NCBI GenBank assembly: GCA_023703615.1 | Contig: CP097971.1 | Location: 150,315 to 214,314, forward strand | Length of the DNA stretch: 64,000 bases | Reading direction: 5' to 3' | Source: SAR86 cluster bacterium | GTDB taxonomy: Bacteria; Pseudomonadota; Gammaproteobacteria; Magnimaribacterales; D2472 | Shown: positions 44,070 to 55,251 of the stretch, piece by piece | Layout of the letters: each line of letters begins with the position of its first letter | Position numbering within the stretch: position 1 is the first letter of the stretch | Position numbers and translations under genes: made by a program | Notes under the pieces: model-generated | Databases searched by the model: none | What the model saw: the letters and a program-made list of their open reading frames with translations, nothing else | What the model was told of the DNA's origin: nothing

Positions 44070-44408
44070 ATGAAAGAGAAATTTAGTTACAATTCAAAAT
44101 TAAAAACTGGTGACGAAGTGATTGTCGTTTCTGGTAAAGATCTGGGAAAAAAAGGAACACTTAGAAAGATTATTAAAGGTAAAAATCGTGCATTTGTTAC
44201 TGGAATTAATATGGTAAAAAAACATACTAAGCCCAATCCTGATATGGGAGTAACTGGCGGCGTGGTTGAACAAGAGGCCGCTATTCATCTTTCAAACCTT
44301 GCGATTTGGAATTCAAATAAAAAAGCCAAAGACAAAATTATGTACTCTACAAATAGCGATGGTAAAAAAATAAGATTATATAAATCTGATAGTAAAGAGA
44401 TTAAATAA
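44070..44408 (+). CDS. rplX: 50S ribosomal protein L24
   Basis: 112 aa. KOW motif KTGDEVIVVSGKDLGKKGTL, then GINMVKKHTKPNPDMGVTGG. It initiates 50S assembly near the tunnel exit. The C-terminal extension TNSDGKKIRLYKSDSKEIK is within the family's range. Confidence 0.97.
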   Translation: MKEKFSYNSKLKTGDEVIVVSGKDLGKKGTLRKIIKGKNRAFVTGINMVKKHTKPNPDMGVTGGVVEQEAAIHLSNLAIWNSNKKAKDKIMYSTNSDGKKIRLYKSDSKEIK

Positions 44409-44948
44409 ATGCCAAATTTAAAAGAAAAATATACAAACGAATTAAGAGCACCTCTTCAAGAAAAGCTTGGCATACAAAATGTTATGGCTCTCCCAAAATT
44501 AACAAAAGTTGTTATTAATATGGGTGTTGGTGAAGCTGCCAATGACAAAAAATATCTTGAATCAGCAGTTCAAAATTTAACTGCGATCTCTGGTCAAAAA
44601 CCAGTAATCACTAAAGCAAGAAAATCAGTTGCTAGTTTCAAAATTAGAGAGGGTTGGCCAATTGGATGCAAGGTTACTCTGCGTGGTAACAAGATGTACG
44701 AATTTATGGAAAGATTGATTAATATTGCTATACCTAGAGAAAGAGATTTTAGAGGCCTAAATTCTAAATCCTTTGATAATCAAGGAAATTATTCTTTTGG
44801 CATTAAAGAGCAAATTATTTTTCCCGAAATTAAATACGATAATATAGACACAATAAGAGGTATGGATGTATGTATTAATACATCTGCAAAAAACAAAAAC
44901 GAAGCTAAAGCGTTACTGGAAGTTTTAGAGTTCCCGTTTAAGAAATAG
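44409..44948 (+). CDS. rplE: 50S ribosomal protein L5
   Basis: 179 aa. Binds 5S r[42 protein letters not shown] and [17 protein letters not shown] are L5 signatures. Follows rplX directly. Confidence 0.99.
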   Translation: MPNLKEKYTNELRAPLQEKLGIQNVMALPKLTKVVINMGVGEAANDKKYLESAVQNLTAISGQKPVITKARKSVASFKIREGWPIGCKVTLRGNKMYEFMERLINIAIPRERDFRGLNSKSFDNQGNYSFGIKEQIIFPEIKYDNIDTIRGMDVCINTSAKNKNEAKALLEVLEFPFKK

Positions 44949-44957
44949 GAAAGAAAA

Positions 44958-45263
44958 ATGGCAAAAAAATCAATGATAGCAAGAGAAGTAAAAAGAATTA
45001 AGACAGTTGCAAAATATGCAGAGAAAAGAGCTAGTCTTAAGTTGGCAATGAATGATATGAATCTTTCATCGGAAGAAAGATATGAAGCTTCAGTAAAATT
45101 TCATTCTTTACCTAGAAATGCCAGTCCATCAAGAGTTGTAAGAAGATGTCAATTAACTGGAAGACCGCATGCAGTTTATAGAAAATTTGGTTTAAGTAGA
45201 ATCAAATTACGTGAAGCTGCAATGAGAGGCGATATTCCAGGATTAGTAAAATCAAGTTGGTAA
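44958..45263 (+). CDS. rpsN: 30S ribosomal protein S14, zinc-free long form
   Basis: 101 aa. The long form lacking the CxxC pairs of the zinc form, with [20 protein letters not shown] and a C-terminal [14 protein letters not shown]. It therefore needs no zinc, unlike the single L36 in the cluster. AGGAAAG site before ATG. Confidence 0.98.
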   Translation: MAKKSMIAREVKRIKTVAKYAEKRASLKLAMNDMNLSSEERYEASVKFHSLPRNASPSRVVRRCQLTGRPHAVYRKFGLSRIKLREAAMRGDIPGLVKSSW

Positions 45264-45267
45264 TATT

Positions 45268-45663
45268 ATGAGTTTTCAAGATCCAATATCAGATTGTTTA
45301 ACCAGAATTCGCAACGGTTTAATGCGCGGAAAAGAGCATGTTCACGTTCCTCACTCCAAGTTAAAATTTGAACTAATTAACTTACTTAAAAACGAGGGAT
45401 ACCTTAAGGGCTGCGAAAAAATAGATATTGGTGGCAAGTTAAATATACAAGTTGATCTTAAATACTATAACAATTTGCCAGCAATAAAAAATATTAAAAG
45501 AATTAGTAAACCAAGTTTAAGAAAATATTCATCATCTTCTCAATTAGATTTAGTCAAAAATGGTTTAGGTGCATATATAGTGTCTACAAACCAAGGATTA
45601 ATGACTGACCATCAAGCAAGAGAAAAAAATATTGGTGGTGAAATTTTGTGTGAGGTATTTTAA
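45268..45663 (+). CDS. rpsH: 30S ribosomal protein S8
   Basis: 131 aa. Starts MSFQDPISDCLTRIRNG; SSSSQLDLVKNGLGAYIVST and the C-terminal DHQAREKNIGGEILCEVF are diagnostic. In E. coli S8 represses the spc operon at the rplE start. One-base overlap with rplF. Confidence 0.98.
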   Translation: MSFQDPISDCLTRIRNGLMRGKEHVHVPHSKLKFELINLLKNEGYLKGCEKIDIGGKLNIQVDLKYYNNLPAIKNIKRISKPSLRKYSSSSQLDLVKNGLGAYIVSTNQGLMTDHQAREKNIGGEILCEVF

Positions 45664-46205
45664 TGTCAAGAGTAGCAAAAAATCCAGTTCAAATACCCGA
45701 CGGCGTTAGTGTTTCATATGAGAGCAATATTGTTAATGTTAAAGGTAAAAATGGTGAAATGAATTTAAGCATGCCAGAATCTGTTGAGATAGAAATTAAT
45801 GAAAGTTTAATTCAAGTAAAATACGATGAATCAAGTCAACAATCTGTTGCTTTAGCTGGCACAACGAGAGCCAATATAAATAATATGGTCATTGGTGTAT
45901 CAGATGGCTTTGAAAAAAAACTAGAGCTCAAGGGCGTCGGTTATAGAGCCAAGGCTTCAGGACAATTACTAGAATTAACTCTTGGATTTTCTCATCCAGT
46001 TAAGTATCAACTACCTGAGGATGTAAAAGTCGAAACTCCATCTCAAACTGAAGTAGTTTTAAAGAGCTTTAATAAACAAATTCTAGGTCAGGCAGCAGCT
46101 GAAATCAGATCATTTAGACCTCCAGAGCCTTACAAGGGTAAAGGGGTTAGATATTCAGATGAAAACGTGAGAAGAAAAGAGGCTAAAAAAGCAGCAGGAG
46201 CTTAA
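45663..46205 (+). CDS. rplF: 50S ribosomal protein L6
   Basis: 180 aa. Starts MSRVAKNPVQIPDGV; GVGYRAKASGQLLELTLGFSH and the C-terminal RPPEPYKGKGVRYSDENVRR are L6 signatures. Binds the sarcin-ricin region. Confidence 0.99.
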   Translation: MSRVAKNPVQIPDGVSVSYESNIVNVKGKNGEMNLSMPESVEIEINESLIQVKYDESSQQSVALAGTTRANINNMVIGVSDGFEKKLELKGVGYRAKASGQLLELTLGFSHPVKYQLPEDVKVETPSQTEVVLKSFNKQILGQAAAEIRSFRPPEPYKGKGVRYSDENVRRKEAKKAAGA

Positions 46206-46207
46206 AT

Positions 46208-46555
46208 ATGAGTATTAAAAATAATTCAAGATTAAGAAGAGCAAAGAAGAATCGAATGAATATTAAAAATCAAGATACCCCCAGGCTATCTGTTTATCGA
46301 TCTTCAAAACATTTTTACGCTCAAGTATTTAATAGCCTTGGAGATAAGGTATTAGCTTCAGCATCAACAACGGAAAAAGATTTTGAAACAAAATCAAATA
46401 ATGTTGAAAGTGCCGAAGCAGTTGGAAAAAAAATAGCAGAGCGAGCTCTTGAAAATGGTCTTAAAAAAGTTGTTTTTGATAGATCGGGATACAAATATCA
46501 TGGACGAATTAAAGCCCTGGCAGATTCAGCTAGACAAGCAGGGCTGGAGTTTTAA
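46208..46555 (+). CDS. rplR: 50S ribosomal protein L18
   Basis: 115 aa. 5S rRNA binder: PRLSVYRSSKHFYAQVFN and FDRSGYKYHGRIKALADSAR with the GLEF C terminus. The basic N terminus is normal. Confidence 0.98.
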   Translation: MSIKNNSRLRRAKKNRMNIKNQDTPRLSVYRSSKHFYAQVFNSLGDKVLASASTTEKDFETKSNNVESAEAVGKKIAERALENGLKKVVFDRSGYKYHGRIKALADSARQAGLEF

Positions 46556-46558
46556 ATT

Positions 46559-47071
46559 ATGAATGAAAAAAATAATATAGTTGATCAACAAGTTGATGCT
46601 CTTGAAGAAAAATTAGTTCAAGTTAATAGAGTTGCAAAAGTTGTAAAAGGGGGAAGAATTTTTGGCTTTACTGCCCTCACAGTTGTGGGCGATGGAAATG
46701 GAAGAGTTGGTTTTGGAAGAGGTAAAGCAAAAGAAGTCCCAATAGCAATTCAAAAAGCAATGGAAAATGCTAGAAGAAGCATGGTAGAAGTTGAACTTAA
46801 CAATACTACTCTATGGTATCCAATTAAAGCAAAACATGGTTCATCTAATGTATACATGCAGCCTGCTGCTGAGGGAACAGGTATTATTGCAGGTGGTGCT
46901 ATGAGAGCGGTTTTAGAATTAGCAGGCGTTCAAAATGTTTTAGCCAAATGTTACGGATCTACTAATCCAGTAAACGTAGTTAGAGCAACCATAAATGCTC
47001 TAAAAGATATGGAATCTCCTGAAACAGTTTCATTAAGACGAGGCAAAAAAATAGAGCAAACAGTAGCATGA
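46559..47071 (+). CDS. rpsE: 30S ribosomal protein S5
   Basis: 170 aa. Fidelity protein: [20 protein letters not shown] then [22 protein letters not shown], and [19 protein letters not shown]. The usual residues of the Lys-Gly-Gly-Arg loop are present. Overlaps rpmD by four bases. Confidence 0.99.
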   Translation: MNEKNNIVDQQVDALEEKLVQVNRVAKVVKGGRIFGFTALTVVGDGNGRVGFGRGKAKEVPIAIQKAMENARRSMVEVELNNTTLWYPIKAKHGSSNVYMQPAAEGTGIIAGGAMRAVLELAGVQNVLAKCYGSTNPVNVVRATINALKDMESPETVSLRRGKKIEQTVA

Positions 47072-47256
47072 ATAAGAGCAAATTATTAAAAATTAAACTT
47101 ATTAAAAGCGGAATTGGCAGAATGAACAAACATAAGTTGTGCATTAAAGGCCTAGGATTTAGAAAGCTAAATCAAGTTGTAAGCATTGAAGATACTTCAA
47201 GCAATAGAGGCATGGTTAATAAAATTAGAGACATGATAGAAATTTTGGATAATTAA
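47068..47256 (+). CDS. rpmD: 50S ribosomal protein L30
   Basis: 62 aa. Small 50S protein with [18 protein letters not shown] and [20 protein letters not shown]. The four-base overlap with rpsE implies coupled translation. Confidence 0.95.
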   Translation: MNKSKLLKIKLIKSGIGRMNKHKLCIKGLGFRKLNQVVSIEDTSSNRGMVNKIRDMIEILDN

Positions 47257-47257
47257 A

Positions 47258-47758
47258 ATGAGTACTAAACAAGAAAATATTTTAGCTTTGAATTCACTTT
47301 CCAGTGAAGCTACCAAAAAATCCAGAAAAAGGGTTGGGAGAGGAATTGGCTCCGGCTTTGGAAAAACTTCTGGAAGAGGACACAAAGGACAAAAATCTAG
47401 AAGTGGAGGCAATATTAGGGCAGGTTTTGAAGGAGGCCAAATGCCACTTCAAATGAGACTACCAAAATTTGGTTTCTCATCTAGAGTTAATAATAAGCTC
47501 AAAGAAATTAACTTAAAACATCTAGACGGCATAAAAAAAATAAGCCTCGAGACATTAAAGGAAAATAAAATTATTTCTAAAACAACAAATAAGGTAAAAA
47601 TATTTGGAGCTTTTGATTTAACTTCAAAAATAGAAGTTGAAGGAATCAAAGTTTCTAAAGGCGCAAAAAAGTCTATTGAAAAAGCAGGTGGAAAAGTTAT
47701 TGAGCTTAATGAAATGAAGAACACTTTAAAAGAAGAAAAAAAAGAGGATGATAAATAA
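47258..47758 (+). CDS. rplO: 50S ribosomal protein L15
   Basis: 166 aa, longer than the 144 aa of E. coli through an acidic/basic C-terminal tail (NTLKEEKKEDDK). The Gly-rich N-terminal part KRVGRGIGSGFGKTSGRGHK and GFEGGQMPLQMRLPKFGF are diagnostic. Confidence 0.98.
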   Translation: MSTKQENILALNSLSSEATKKSRKRVGRGIGSGFGKTSGRGHKGQKSRSGGNIRAGFEGGQMPLQMRLPKFGFSSRVNNKLKEINLKHLDGIKKISLETLKENKIISKTTNKVKIFGAFDLTSKIEVEGIKVSKGAKKSIEKAGGKVIELNEMKNTLKEEKKEDDK

Positions 47759-47760
47759 TA

Positions 47761-49056
47761 ATGGCTGATAAGGGTAGTAGCATGAGTGACCTCTGGAAAA
47801 GATTGCGATTTGTATTGTTCGCTATTTTGATCTACAGAATTGGAACTCACATACCTATCCCCGGTATTGATCCAGATAGACTTGCTGCTTTATTTGAACA
47901 GAACCAAGGAACTATTCTCGATATGTTTAATTTGTTCTCAGGCGGTGCCTTAGAGAGAATGAGTATTTTTGCTTTAAATGTTATTCCTTATATTTCGTCT
48001 GCAATTATTATGCAGTTATTTTCTAACTCTATTCCTTATTTACAAGAGCTCAAGAAAGATGGTCAAGCAGGAAGAAATACAATCACTCAATATACAAGAT
48101 ATGGAACAGCATTATTAGCTTTTATTCAGGCTTCCGCTTTGGCCGTGACATTGTCTAGCAGTGGCTTAGCATACAATCCTGGAGCATCATTTTTTATATC
48201 TGCAGTTTTTTCAGTTGTTGCAGGTACCATGTTTTTAATGTGGCTTGGAGAACAAGTATCTGAAAGAGGTATTGGAAACGGAATTTCAATTATCATAGCA
48301 ACAAGCATACTTACTGGTATTCCTGGGGCTATTGGCCAAGCTCTTGAGCAATCTAGACAAGGTGATTTAAATATCTTGTTGCTCATCGGAATTGGAATAT
48401 TAGCAATGGTTGTTATAGCAGTTGTTGTATTCATAGAAAGGGGCCAAAGAAGAATTACTGTTAATTACGCTCAAAGACAACAAGGTAGAAAATTAATGCA
48501 AGCTCAAACTAGTCATTTGCCTTTTAAGGTTAATATGGCAGGTGTTATTCCAGCAATCTTTGCAAGCACCTTTTTACTATTTCCTGCATCCTTAACAACC
48601 TGGTTTGGACAAAGCGATACTACTGGTATAGTAAATTCAATATCCTTGGCTTTAGATCCAGGCCAACCCCTTTATATATTAGTGTTTTCAGCCTTAATTA
48701 TTTCTTTTTGTTTTATTTGGCTTGCCTTAACATTTAATACGCGAGAAGTTTCAGATAATTTAAAACGTTCCGGAGCATATATTGCAGGAATCAGACCAGG
48801 AGAACAAACAGCGAGTTATATTGACACAGTTTTAGCGAGGCTAACTGTTTTTGGAGCAATTTATTTAACATTAATATGCTTATTGCCTCTTGCTTTAATA
48901 AATTTTGCAGGTGTTTCTTTTTATTTTGGTGGAACTTCTGTTCTAATTATCGTTGTTGTTTTAATGGACTTTATGGCACAAGTTCAGTCGCATATGATGT
49001 CAACACAATATGCATCATTAATGAAGAAGGTAAATCTAAAAAATTATAAGAGATAA
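47761..49056 (+). CDS. secY: Preprotein translocase channel subunit SecY
   Basis: 431 aa, about ten transmembrane segments. The channel of the Sec system, partner of SecA and SecE in this window. [20 protein letters not shown], the cytosolic [13 protein letters not shown]-type loop ([13 protein letters not shown]) and [17 protein letters not shown] are family signatures. In the usual place between rplO and rpmJ. Confidence 0.99.
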   Translation: MADKGSSMSDLWKRLRFVLFAILIYRIGTHIPIPGIDPDRLAALFEQNQGTILDMFNLFSGGALERMSIFALNVIPYISSAIIMQLFSNSIPYLQELKKDGQAGRNTITQYTRYGTALLAFIQASALAVTLSSSGLAYNPGASFFISAVFSVVAGTMFLMWLGEQVSERGIGNGISIIIATSILTGIPGAIGQALEQSRQGDLNILLLIGIGILAMVVIAVVVFIERGQRRITVNYAQRQQGRKLMQAQTSHLPFKVNMAGVIPAIFASTFLLFPASLTTWFGQSDTTGIVNSISLALDPGQPLYILVFSALIISFCFIWLALTFNTREVSDNLKRSGAYIAGIRPGEQTASYIDTVLARLTVFGAIYLTLICLLPLALINFAGVSFYFGGTSVLIIVVVLMDFMAQVQSHMMSTQYASLMKKVNLKNYKR

Positions 49057-49058
49057 TA

Positions 49059-49175
49059 ATGAAAGTAAAAGCATCAGTTAAAAAAATCTGCAGAAATTGC
49101 AAAATTGTAAGGCGCAACGGTGTTTTATTTGTTATTTGTAGCGCTGATCCTAAACATAAACAAAGGCAAGGATAA
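49059..49175 (+). CDS. rpmJ: 50S ribosomal protein L36, zinc form
   Basis: A 38-aa protein starting [19 protein letters not shown]. Cys11, Cys14, Cys27 and His33 give the complete zinc-ribbon. It begins 2 nt after secY and ends 5 nt before rpsM, the usual order. It is among the shortest genes in the window. Confidence 0.97.
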   Translation: MKVKASVKKICRNCKIVRRNGVLFVICSADPKHKQRQG

Positions 49176-49180
49176 TAATT

Positions 49181-49537
49181 ATGGCAAGAATATCAGGTGT
49201 AAATATTCCAGAGAACAAGCATGTAGAAATCTCGTTAACACATATATTTGGCATTGGAAGAAAAACAGCACAGGAAGTATGTAAAAAGTTAAATATTGAT
49301 TACACAAGAAAGATTTCAGATCTTACAGAGGATGAAGTTGAAAAAATTAGAACTGCTTTATCAGAATATATTTTGGAAGGTGATTTAAGAAGAAATATAA
49401 GTACAAACATTAAGAGACTTATGGATTTAGGTAGCTACAGAGGAATAAGACATAGAAGGAAACTACCAACAAGAGGTCAGAATACAAAGAATAATGCAAG
49501 AACTAGAAAAGGCCCTAAAAAGCCAATGAGAGGGTAA
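49181..49537 (+). CDS. rpsM: 30S ribosomal protein S13
   Basis: 118 aa. Starts [20 protein letters not shown]; the C-terminal [20 protein letters not shown] contacts P-site tRNA. First gene of the alpha-type group. Confidence 0.99.
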   Translation: MARISGVNIPENKHVEISLTHIFGIGRKTAQEVCKKLNIDYTRKISDLTEDEVEKIRTALSEYILEGDLRRNISTNIKRLMDLGSYRGIRHRRKLPTRGQNTKNNARTRKGPKKPMRG

Positions 49538-49540
49538 ATA

Positions 49541-49912
49541 ATGGCAGGTAAAAAAACTAAAAAGATTGTTACAGATGGTGTGGCACATATTCATTCATCA
49601 TTTAATAACACAATAGTTACCATCACTGATAAAGAAGGCAATACAGTTTGTTGGGCAACATCAGGCGGATCTGGTTTTAAAGGTTCAAGAAAAAGTACTC
49701 CTTTTGCTGCACAAATTGCTGCAGAAAAAGCTGGAAATGCTGCAAAAGAGTTTGGGATGATTAATCTTGATGTAAAAGTCAAAGGGCCAGGAGGAGGAAG
49801 AGAATCGGCTATTAGATCTCTAAATTCTTGTGGTTTGAAAATTAAAAGCATAACAGATGTGACGCCTTTACCTCATAATGGCTGTCGTCCATCTAAAAAA
49901 AGAAGGGTATAA
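49541..49912 (+). CDS. rpsK: 30S ribosomal protein S11
   Basis: 123 aa. Platform protein: [20 protein letters not shown] and the C-terminal [18 protein letters not shown]. The Asn-Gly near the C terminus, a known isoaspartate site, is conserved. Confidence 0.99.
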   Translation: MAGKKTKKIVTDGVAHIHSSFNNTIVTITDKEGNTVCWATSGGSGFKGSRKSTPFAAQIAAEKAGNAAKEFGMINLDVKVKGPGGGRESAIRSLNSCGLKIKSITDVTPLPHNGCRPSKKRRV

Positions 49913-49921
49913 GGAGATATA

Positions 49922-50542
49922 ATGGCTAGATATAGAGGACCATCATTAAGGCTTTCAAGAAGAGAAGGCACTGACTTATTGTTAAAAAGTGGCATAAGAG
50001 CTATTGAATCTAAATGTAATATGGATTCCCCTCCAGGAGCTCAAGGTGGAAGAAGAGGCAGATTGTCAGATTACGGACTTCAGCTAAGAGAAAAACAAAA
50101 AGTAAGAAGGATGTACGGCGTACTTGAAAAACAGTTTAGAAACTATTATAAAAAAGCAGCTTCATCAAAAGGTAATACTGGTGAAAATTTGTTAAGTTTT
50201 TTAGAAAAAAGACTTGATAATGTCGTTTACAGAATGGGTTTTGGATCAACTAGAGCTGAAGCTAGACAAATGGTAACTCACAAAGCTTTTTCCATTAATG
50301 GAAATACGGTTAATATCCCATCTTATCAAGTTCAAGCAGGAGACGAAATAGAGGTAAGAGAGAGTAAAAAAGGGCATTTACGAATTCAATCAGCATTAAA
50401 AATAGCTTCAACGCGAGAAGCTTGTGATTGGATTGAGGTAGATGAGAAAAATTTAAAAGGTGTATTTAAATCTGTTCCTGATAGAACTGATTTAAGTTCA
50501 GAAATTAACGAAAATCTTATTGTTGAGCTTTACTCAAAATAA
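49922..50542 (+). CDS. rpsD: 30S ribosomal protein S4
   Basis: 206 aa. Nucleates 30S assembly. Starts [38 protein letters not shown] and the S4-domain core [15 protein letters not shown] are present. AAGGAGATATA precedes ATG. In E. coli S4 represses this operon. Confidence 0.99.
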   Translation: MARYRGPSLRLSRREGTDLLLKSGIRAIESKCNMDSPPGAQGGRRGRLSDYGLQLREKQKVRRMYGVLEKQFRNYYKKAASSKGNTGENLLSFLEKRLDNVVYRMGFGSTRAEARQMVTHKAFSINGNTVNIPSYQVQAGDEIEVRESKKGHLRIQSALKIASTREACDWIEVDEKNLKGVFKSVPDRTDLSSEINENLIVELYSK

Positions 50543-50567
50543 TTAACTAAAAAAGGCGGATAAATAT

Positions 50568-51533
50568 ATGCAAACATCAGTAATAGATCTTTTAGTACCA
50601 ACTGAAATACAAGTAGATGATATATCACCAAACTTGTCGAAAGTAACTCTTGAGCCACTTGAGAGAGGTTTTGGCCATACGCTTGGTAATGCATTAAGAA
50701 GAATTTTATTGTCATCAATGCCTGGAGCAGCTGTGACAGATGTAGTAATAGATGGAATATCTCATGAATATAGTACAATCGAAGGAATTAGAGAGGATGT
50801 AATAGATATTCTTTTAAACATTAAAGATATGCCAGTTAACTTAATCGAAGGCAATACAGCTGAAATTTCACTTGATATTACCGGTCCCTGTGATGTAACA
50901 GCTTCTTCGTTTGAGGTGCCTGGTAACGTTGAATTAGTAAATCAAGATTTTCACATAGCTACTATAGTAGATAAGGTAAATTTAAAGATGACATTAACTG
51001 TGAAAACTGGAAGAGGTTATGAGCCAGCTGATCTTAGAGATGATGAAGATAGAGTTGTTGGTGGTTTAAAAGTTGATGCATCCTTCAGCCCTGTAAGACG
51101 TGTTTCATACACTGTAGATAACGCAAGATTTGAAAAAAGAACAGACCTTGACAAACTTTTAATTGAGCTTGAAACAGATGGAACTCTTGATCCTAAGATG
51201 GCCATTGAACACGCAGCGACAATCATTCAACAACAATTAGGAGCATTTGTTGATCTTGATGCTATTGCTGAACAAGAGGCTAAAAAAGATCAGAATGATT
51301 TCGATCCATTATTATTAAGATCAATTGAAGAACTAGAATTAACTGTTCGATCAACAAATTGCCTAAAAGCAGAAAGTATTTTTCTCATTGGAGACTTAAT
51401 ACATAGATCAGAATTTGATTTACTTAAAACGCCTAATTTAGGAAAAAAATCCTTAAATGAAATTAAAGATGTCCTGGCATCAAAAAACTTATCATTAGGT
51501 ATGAATGTTGAAAACTGGCCACCAGTGGTATAA
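50568..51533 (+). CDS. rpoA: DNA-directed RNA polymerase alpha subunit
   Basis: 321 aa (E. coli 329). The N-terminal assembly domain has [20 protein letters not shown]; the C-terminal domain that reads UP elements has [20 protein letters not shown] and ends [13 protein letters not shown]. Standard position before rplQ. Confidence 0.99.
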   Translation: MQTSVIDLLVPTEIQVDDISPNLSKVTLEPLERGFGHTLGNALRRILLSSMPGAAVTDVVIDGISHEYSTIEGIREDVIDILLNIKDMPVNLIEGNTAEISLDITGPCDVTASSFEVPGNVELVNQDFHIATIVDKVNLKMTLTVKTGRGYEPADLRDDEDRVVGGLKVDASFSPVRRVSYTVDNARFEKRTDLDKLLIELETDGTLDPKMAIEHAATIIQQQLGAFVDLDAIAEQEAKKDQNDFDPLLLRSIEELELTVRSTNCLKAESIFLIGDLIHRSEFDLLKTPNLGKKSLNEIKDVLASKNLSLGMNVENWPPVV

Positions 51534-51536
51534 AAA

Positions 51537-51935
51537 ATGAGACACAAAAAATCAGGAAGAAAATTAAATAGAAATTCTTCGCATAGAAAAGCCTTATTTA
51601 AAAACCTAGCGATTGCATTAATAGAAAGAGAGATTATCAAAACAACTCTTCCAAAAGCTAAGGAGCTTAGAAAGTTTATTGAACCTTTAGTAACTCTTGG
51701 TAAAGATGATTCAGTCGCACATAGAAGAATCGCATTTAATCGTTTAAGATCTGATGATGCTGTTGGAAAATTATTTACAGTAATTTCCGTTAATGCAAAA
51801 GATAGGAATGGAGGCTATACGAGGATTATTAAAGCAGGCTTTAGACCAGGAGATAAAGCAGATATGGCGTTCATTGAATTTGTAGATAGAAAATCTGATG
51901 AAGAATCAGATGTTGAAAAGGATTCTGCTGCTTAA
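51537..51935 (+). CDS. rplQ: 50S ribosomal protein L17
   Basis: 132 aa. Starts [39 protein letters not shown] is diagnostic. Its TAA stop overlaps the TAA stop of the convergent uvrA gene, leaving no room for a terminator after the ribosomal cluster. Confidence 0.98.
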   Translation: MRHKKSGRKLNRNSSHRKALFKNLAIALIEREIIKTTLPKAKELRKFIEPLVTLGKDDSVAHRRIAFNRLRSDDAVGKLFTVISVNAKDRNGGYTRIIKAGFRPGDKADMAFIEFVDRKSDEESDVEKDSAA

Positions 51936-54751
51936 TTAAGGATTTTCTTTAGAAATTGTCCTGTATAAGATTTCTTGATTTTTGAAATTTCCTCTGGACT
52001 TCCACAAGCCACTGTATCGCCTCCGTCTGTTCCACCCTCCGGCCCTAAATCAATAATCCAATCAGCTGTTTTAATTACATCAAGATTGTGCTCAATAACA
52101 ATAACTGTATTGCCTTGATTTTTAAGCCTTTCTAAGACTTTCAATAATAACTCTATGTCAGCAAAATGAAGACCAGTTGTTGGTTCGTCTAGAATAAATA
52201 ATGTTTTACCAGTACTTCTTTTGGATAATTCTTTAGCTAATTTAATTCTTTGAGCTTCACCACCAGATAATGTTATTGCAGATTGCCCAAGAGTTATATA
52301 GCCTAATCCGACATCATTCAATGTATCGAGCTTTTTTTTGATAGCTGGTATAGCTTTGAAGAAATCTAAAGCTTCCTCAACAGTCATATTTAATATGTCA
52401 CTTATATTTTTATCTTTGTATTTAACTTCTAGTGTTTGTTCGTTATACCTGTGACCTTTACAAACCTCACAAGTCACATAAACATCTGCTAAAAAATGCA
52501 TTTCAACTTTTGTAACGCCATCTCCCTGACAAGCCTCACATCTTCCTCCCTTTACATTAAAACTAAATCTTCCTGGCTTATAGCCTCTTGATTTTGCTTC
52601 AACAGTTTGAGATAACAAATCTCTTATATGCGTAAACAAACCAGTATAGGTAGCAGGGTTTGATCTAGGTGTTCTTCCAATAGGAGATTGATCTATGCTA
52701 ATAACTTTGTCTAAAAAATCTAGTCCTTCAATCTTTTCACACTTTACTTCTTTATTTAATTTAGCTTTATTTAAAATAAAAGAACTCATTGGAAGTAATG
52801 TTTGATTAATTAATGATGACTTTCCTGAACCAGATACCCCAGTAACGCAGGTTAATAAACCAATTGGTATATCTACAGATATGTTTTTAAGATTATTTTC
52901 ATAAGAATTAATTATTTTTATTTGTTTACTTGATGGAGATAGTCTTTTTTTTGGGATATTAATTTTCTTCATACCATTTAGGTATTTAGCAGTTAAAGAA
53001 TTATGATTATTAAGAATACTTTCAAGGTTTCCTTCTGCACAGATTTCACCACCATGTCTACCTGCTCCAGGTCCTATATCAATGATATGATCTGCACATC
53101 TTATAGCTTCTTCGTCATGCTCAACGACAATAACTGTATTTCCAAGATTTTTGAGATTTTTTAATGTTCTAATTAGTTTTTCATTATCCCTTTGATGAAG
53201 TCCAATGGATGGTTCATCAAGAACATATGTAACACCTACTAACCCTGAACCAATTTGACTGGCAAGTCTTATTCTTTGTGCCTCACCACCTGACAATGTG
53301 TCAGCACTTCTTTCTAATGTTAAATAACTCAAACCAACATCTTCAAGAAAAGTTAATCTATCTTTAATTTCTTTCAAGATTTTTTCAGCAATCTTCTTCT
53401 TTGATCCTTTTAAATTTAAATTTATTATAAAATTTAATGCGTCATTAATTTTCATATTTGTTATTGAATGTATTTGCATTTTGTTAATGAAAACATTTCT
53501 AGATTGTTTATTTAATCTAGATCCGTCACAATCGTTACAAGAACTTTGTGACATAAGTTTAGATAATTCGTCTCTTATAAAATCAGAATCTGTTTCTTTA
53601 AATCTTCTTTCAGTGCTTGGAATTATTCCTTCAAATTTATGCTTTCGAATTATTCTACTCCCACTTCTAAACCTATGCGAGAAATCAATTTTTTCATCAG
53701 ACCCCCATAAAATTATGTCTTTTATATTTTGTGGATAATCCTTCCATTTAGTTGTAAGTGAAAAATTATAATGAGCAGACAAACATCTTAACTGGTAGTA
53801 ATAGAATCTATTCCTTCTAGTCCATCCTTTTATTGCGCCATTAGATATAGAGACTTCGTGATCTTGTATTAATCTGTTTTCATTAAAAAATTGTATGACA
53901 CCTAAACCATCGCATTTTGAACATGCTCCAAAAGGATTATTAAATGAAAACATTCTTGGTTCTAATTCTGGAACAGCATAACCACATTTAGAACATGAAT
54001 AATTAGATGAGTACAATTTAGTTTTTCCACTATCAATAGATTCAACTTCTACAAGTCCATCAGCTAACAAAAGAGATGTTTCAATAGATTCAGATAGCCT
54101 AGATCTATTTTCATCATCTTTTTTAATTACTAATCTATCCACTACAGCAGCAATTTCGTGTTTTTTATTCTTTTCGAGGTCAGGAAATTCTTCAATGGGA
54201 TAGATAACTCCATTTACCTTCACACGAACATAACCACTCTTCATTAAATCTTCGTATATTGCAAGATGCTCACCTTTTTTACCTCTAACTATTGGAGAAA
54301 GAACCATAATTTTTGAACCTTCTTTCATCTTTAGGATTTCGTCAGAAATTTCAGAAACAGTTTTAGCTTTAAGTTCCTCTTTATGATCAGGACAAATTGG
54401 AGTGCCTATTCTTGCAAATAACAATCTTAAATAATCGTAGATTTCTGTTACTGTCCCGACAGTTGATCTTGGATTATGAGAAGTTGACTTTTGCTCGATT
54501 GAAATAGCAGGAGAGAGACCTTCAATTTGATCAACATCAGGTTTTTCCATAAGGGACAGAAACTGTCTAGCATAAGTAGAAAGTGATTCTACATATCTTC
54601 TCTGACCTTCCGCATAAAGTGTATCAAAAGCCAGTGATGATTTTCCTGATCCAGAAAGACCTGTTATGACAACTATTTTATTTCTAGGTATCTCAAGACT
54701 AATATTTTTTAGATTATGAGTCCTTGCACCTTTTATAGTAATATTATTCAT
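51932..54751 (-). CDS. uvrA: Excinuclease ABC subunit A
   Basis: 939 aa (E. coli 940). Damage-recognition ATPase of nucleotide excision repair with two ABC modules: Walker [10 protein letters not shown] near residue 32 and GVSGSGKSS near 640, signatures [12 protein letters not shown] twice. Zinc-binding pairs CSKCGY/CSKCDG and CEACQG/CEVCKG are complete. The convergent end overlaps rplQ; divergent from ssb across 71 nt, the same pairing as in E. coli. Confidence 0.99.
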   Translation of the reverse strand: MNNITIKGARTHNLKNISLEIPRNKIVVITGLSGSGKSSLAFDTLYAEGQRRYVESLSTYARQFLSLMEKPDVDQIEGLSPAISIEQKSTSHNPRSTVGTVTEIYDYLRLLFARIGTPICPDHKEELKAKTVSEISDEILKMKEGSKIMVLSPIVRGKKGEHLAIYEDLMKSGYVRVKVNGVIYPIEEFPDLEKNKKHEIAAVVDRLVIKKDDENRSRLSESIETSLLLADGLVEVESIDSGKTKLYSSNYSCSKCGYAVPELEPRMFSFNNPFGACSKCDGLGVIQFFNENRLIQDHEVSISNGAIKGWTRRNRFYYYQLRCLSAHYNFSLTTKWKDYPQNIKDIILWGSDEKIDFSHRFRSGSRIIRKHKFEGIIPSTERRFKETDSDFIRDELSKLMSQSSCNDCDGSRLNKQSRNVFINKMQIHSITNMKINDALNFIINLNLKGSKKKIAEKILKEIKDRLTFLEDVGLSYLTLERSADTLSGGEAQRIRLASQIGSGLVGVTYVLDEPSIGLHQRDNEKLIRTLKNLKNLGNTVIVVEHDEEAIRCADHIIDIGPGAGRHGGEICAEGNLESILNNHNSLTAKYLNGMKKINIPKKRLSPSSKQIKIINSYENNLKNISVDIPIGLLTCVTGVSGSGKSSLINQTLLPMSSFILNKAKLNKEVKCEKIEGLDFLDKVISIDQSPIGRTPRSNPATYTGLFTHIRDLLSQTVEAKSRGYKPGRFSFNVKGGRCEACQGDGVTKVEMHFLADVYVTCEVCKGHRYNEQTLEVKYKDKNISDILNMTVEEALDFFKAIPAIKKKLDTLNDVGLGYITLGQSAITLSGGEAQRIKLAKELSKRSTGKTLFILDEPTTGLHFADIELLLKVLERLKNQGNTVIVIEHNLDVIKTADWIIDLGPEGGTDGGDTVACGSPEEISKIKKSYTGQFLKKILN

Positions 54752-54822
54752 GAGAATTTAAAAATTATCCGTGATGAAAAAATTAAATTAGGTTAAACTT
54801 TTACTTATTATAAGAGGTAATT

Positions 54823-55251
54823 ATGAGCAGAGGAGTAAATAAAGTTATTTTAGTTGGAAATTTAGGTCAAAAACCTGAAATGCGCTATACGGCAACACAA
54901 TCAGCAGTTGCAAATCTGTCTATAGCCACAACAGAATCATGGAAAGATAAAGAAAGTGGTGAAATGAGAGACAAAACAGAATGGCATAGAGTAGTATATT
55001 TTGGAAAACTTGCAGAAATTGTTGAGAAATATTTAGATAAAGGCTCAAGTGTCTATATTGAAGGAAAATTGCAGACTAGAAAATGGCAAGATAAATCTGG
55101 AGCTGATAGATGGACTACAGAAATTGTAGGTAATGAGCTTACAATGCTTGGTTCAAGGCCATCAAACAATGCACAAGCTCAAACTGAATCGGAAGCTCCT
55201 TTTTCAGATGAATCAAGCGCAGAATTAACTGACGACGATATTCCTTTTTAG
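54823..55251 (+). CDS. ssb: Single-stranded DNA-binding protein
   Basis: 142 aa. OB-fold domain ([20 protein letters not shown], then [18 protein letters not shown]), a Gln/Ser-rich linker, and the acidic partner-binding tip DDDIPF. Shorter linker than E. coli SSB (178 aa). AGAGGTAA precedes ATG. The stop overlaps the convergent fabB stop. Confidence 0.98.
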   Translation: MSRGVNKVILVGNLGQKPEMRYTATQSAVANLSIATTESWKDKESGEMRDKTEWHRVVYFGKLAEIVEKYLDKGSSVYIEGKLQTRKWQDKSGADRWTTEIVGNELTMLGSRPSNNAQAQTESEAPFSDESSAELTDDDIPF

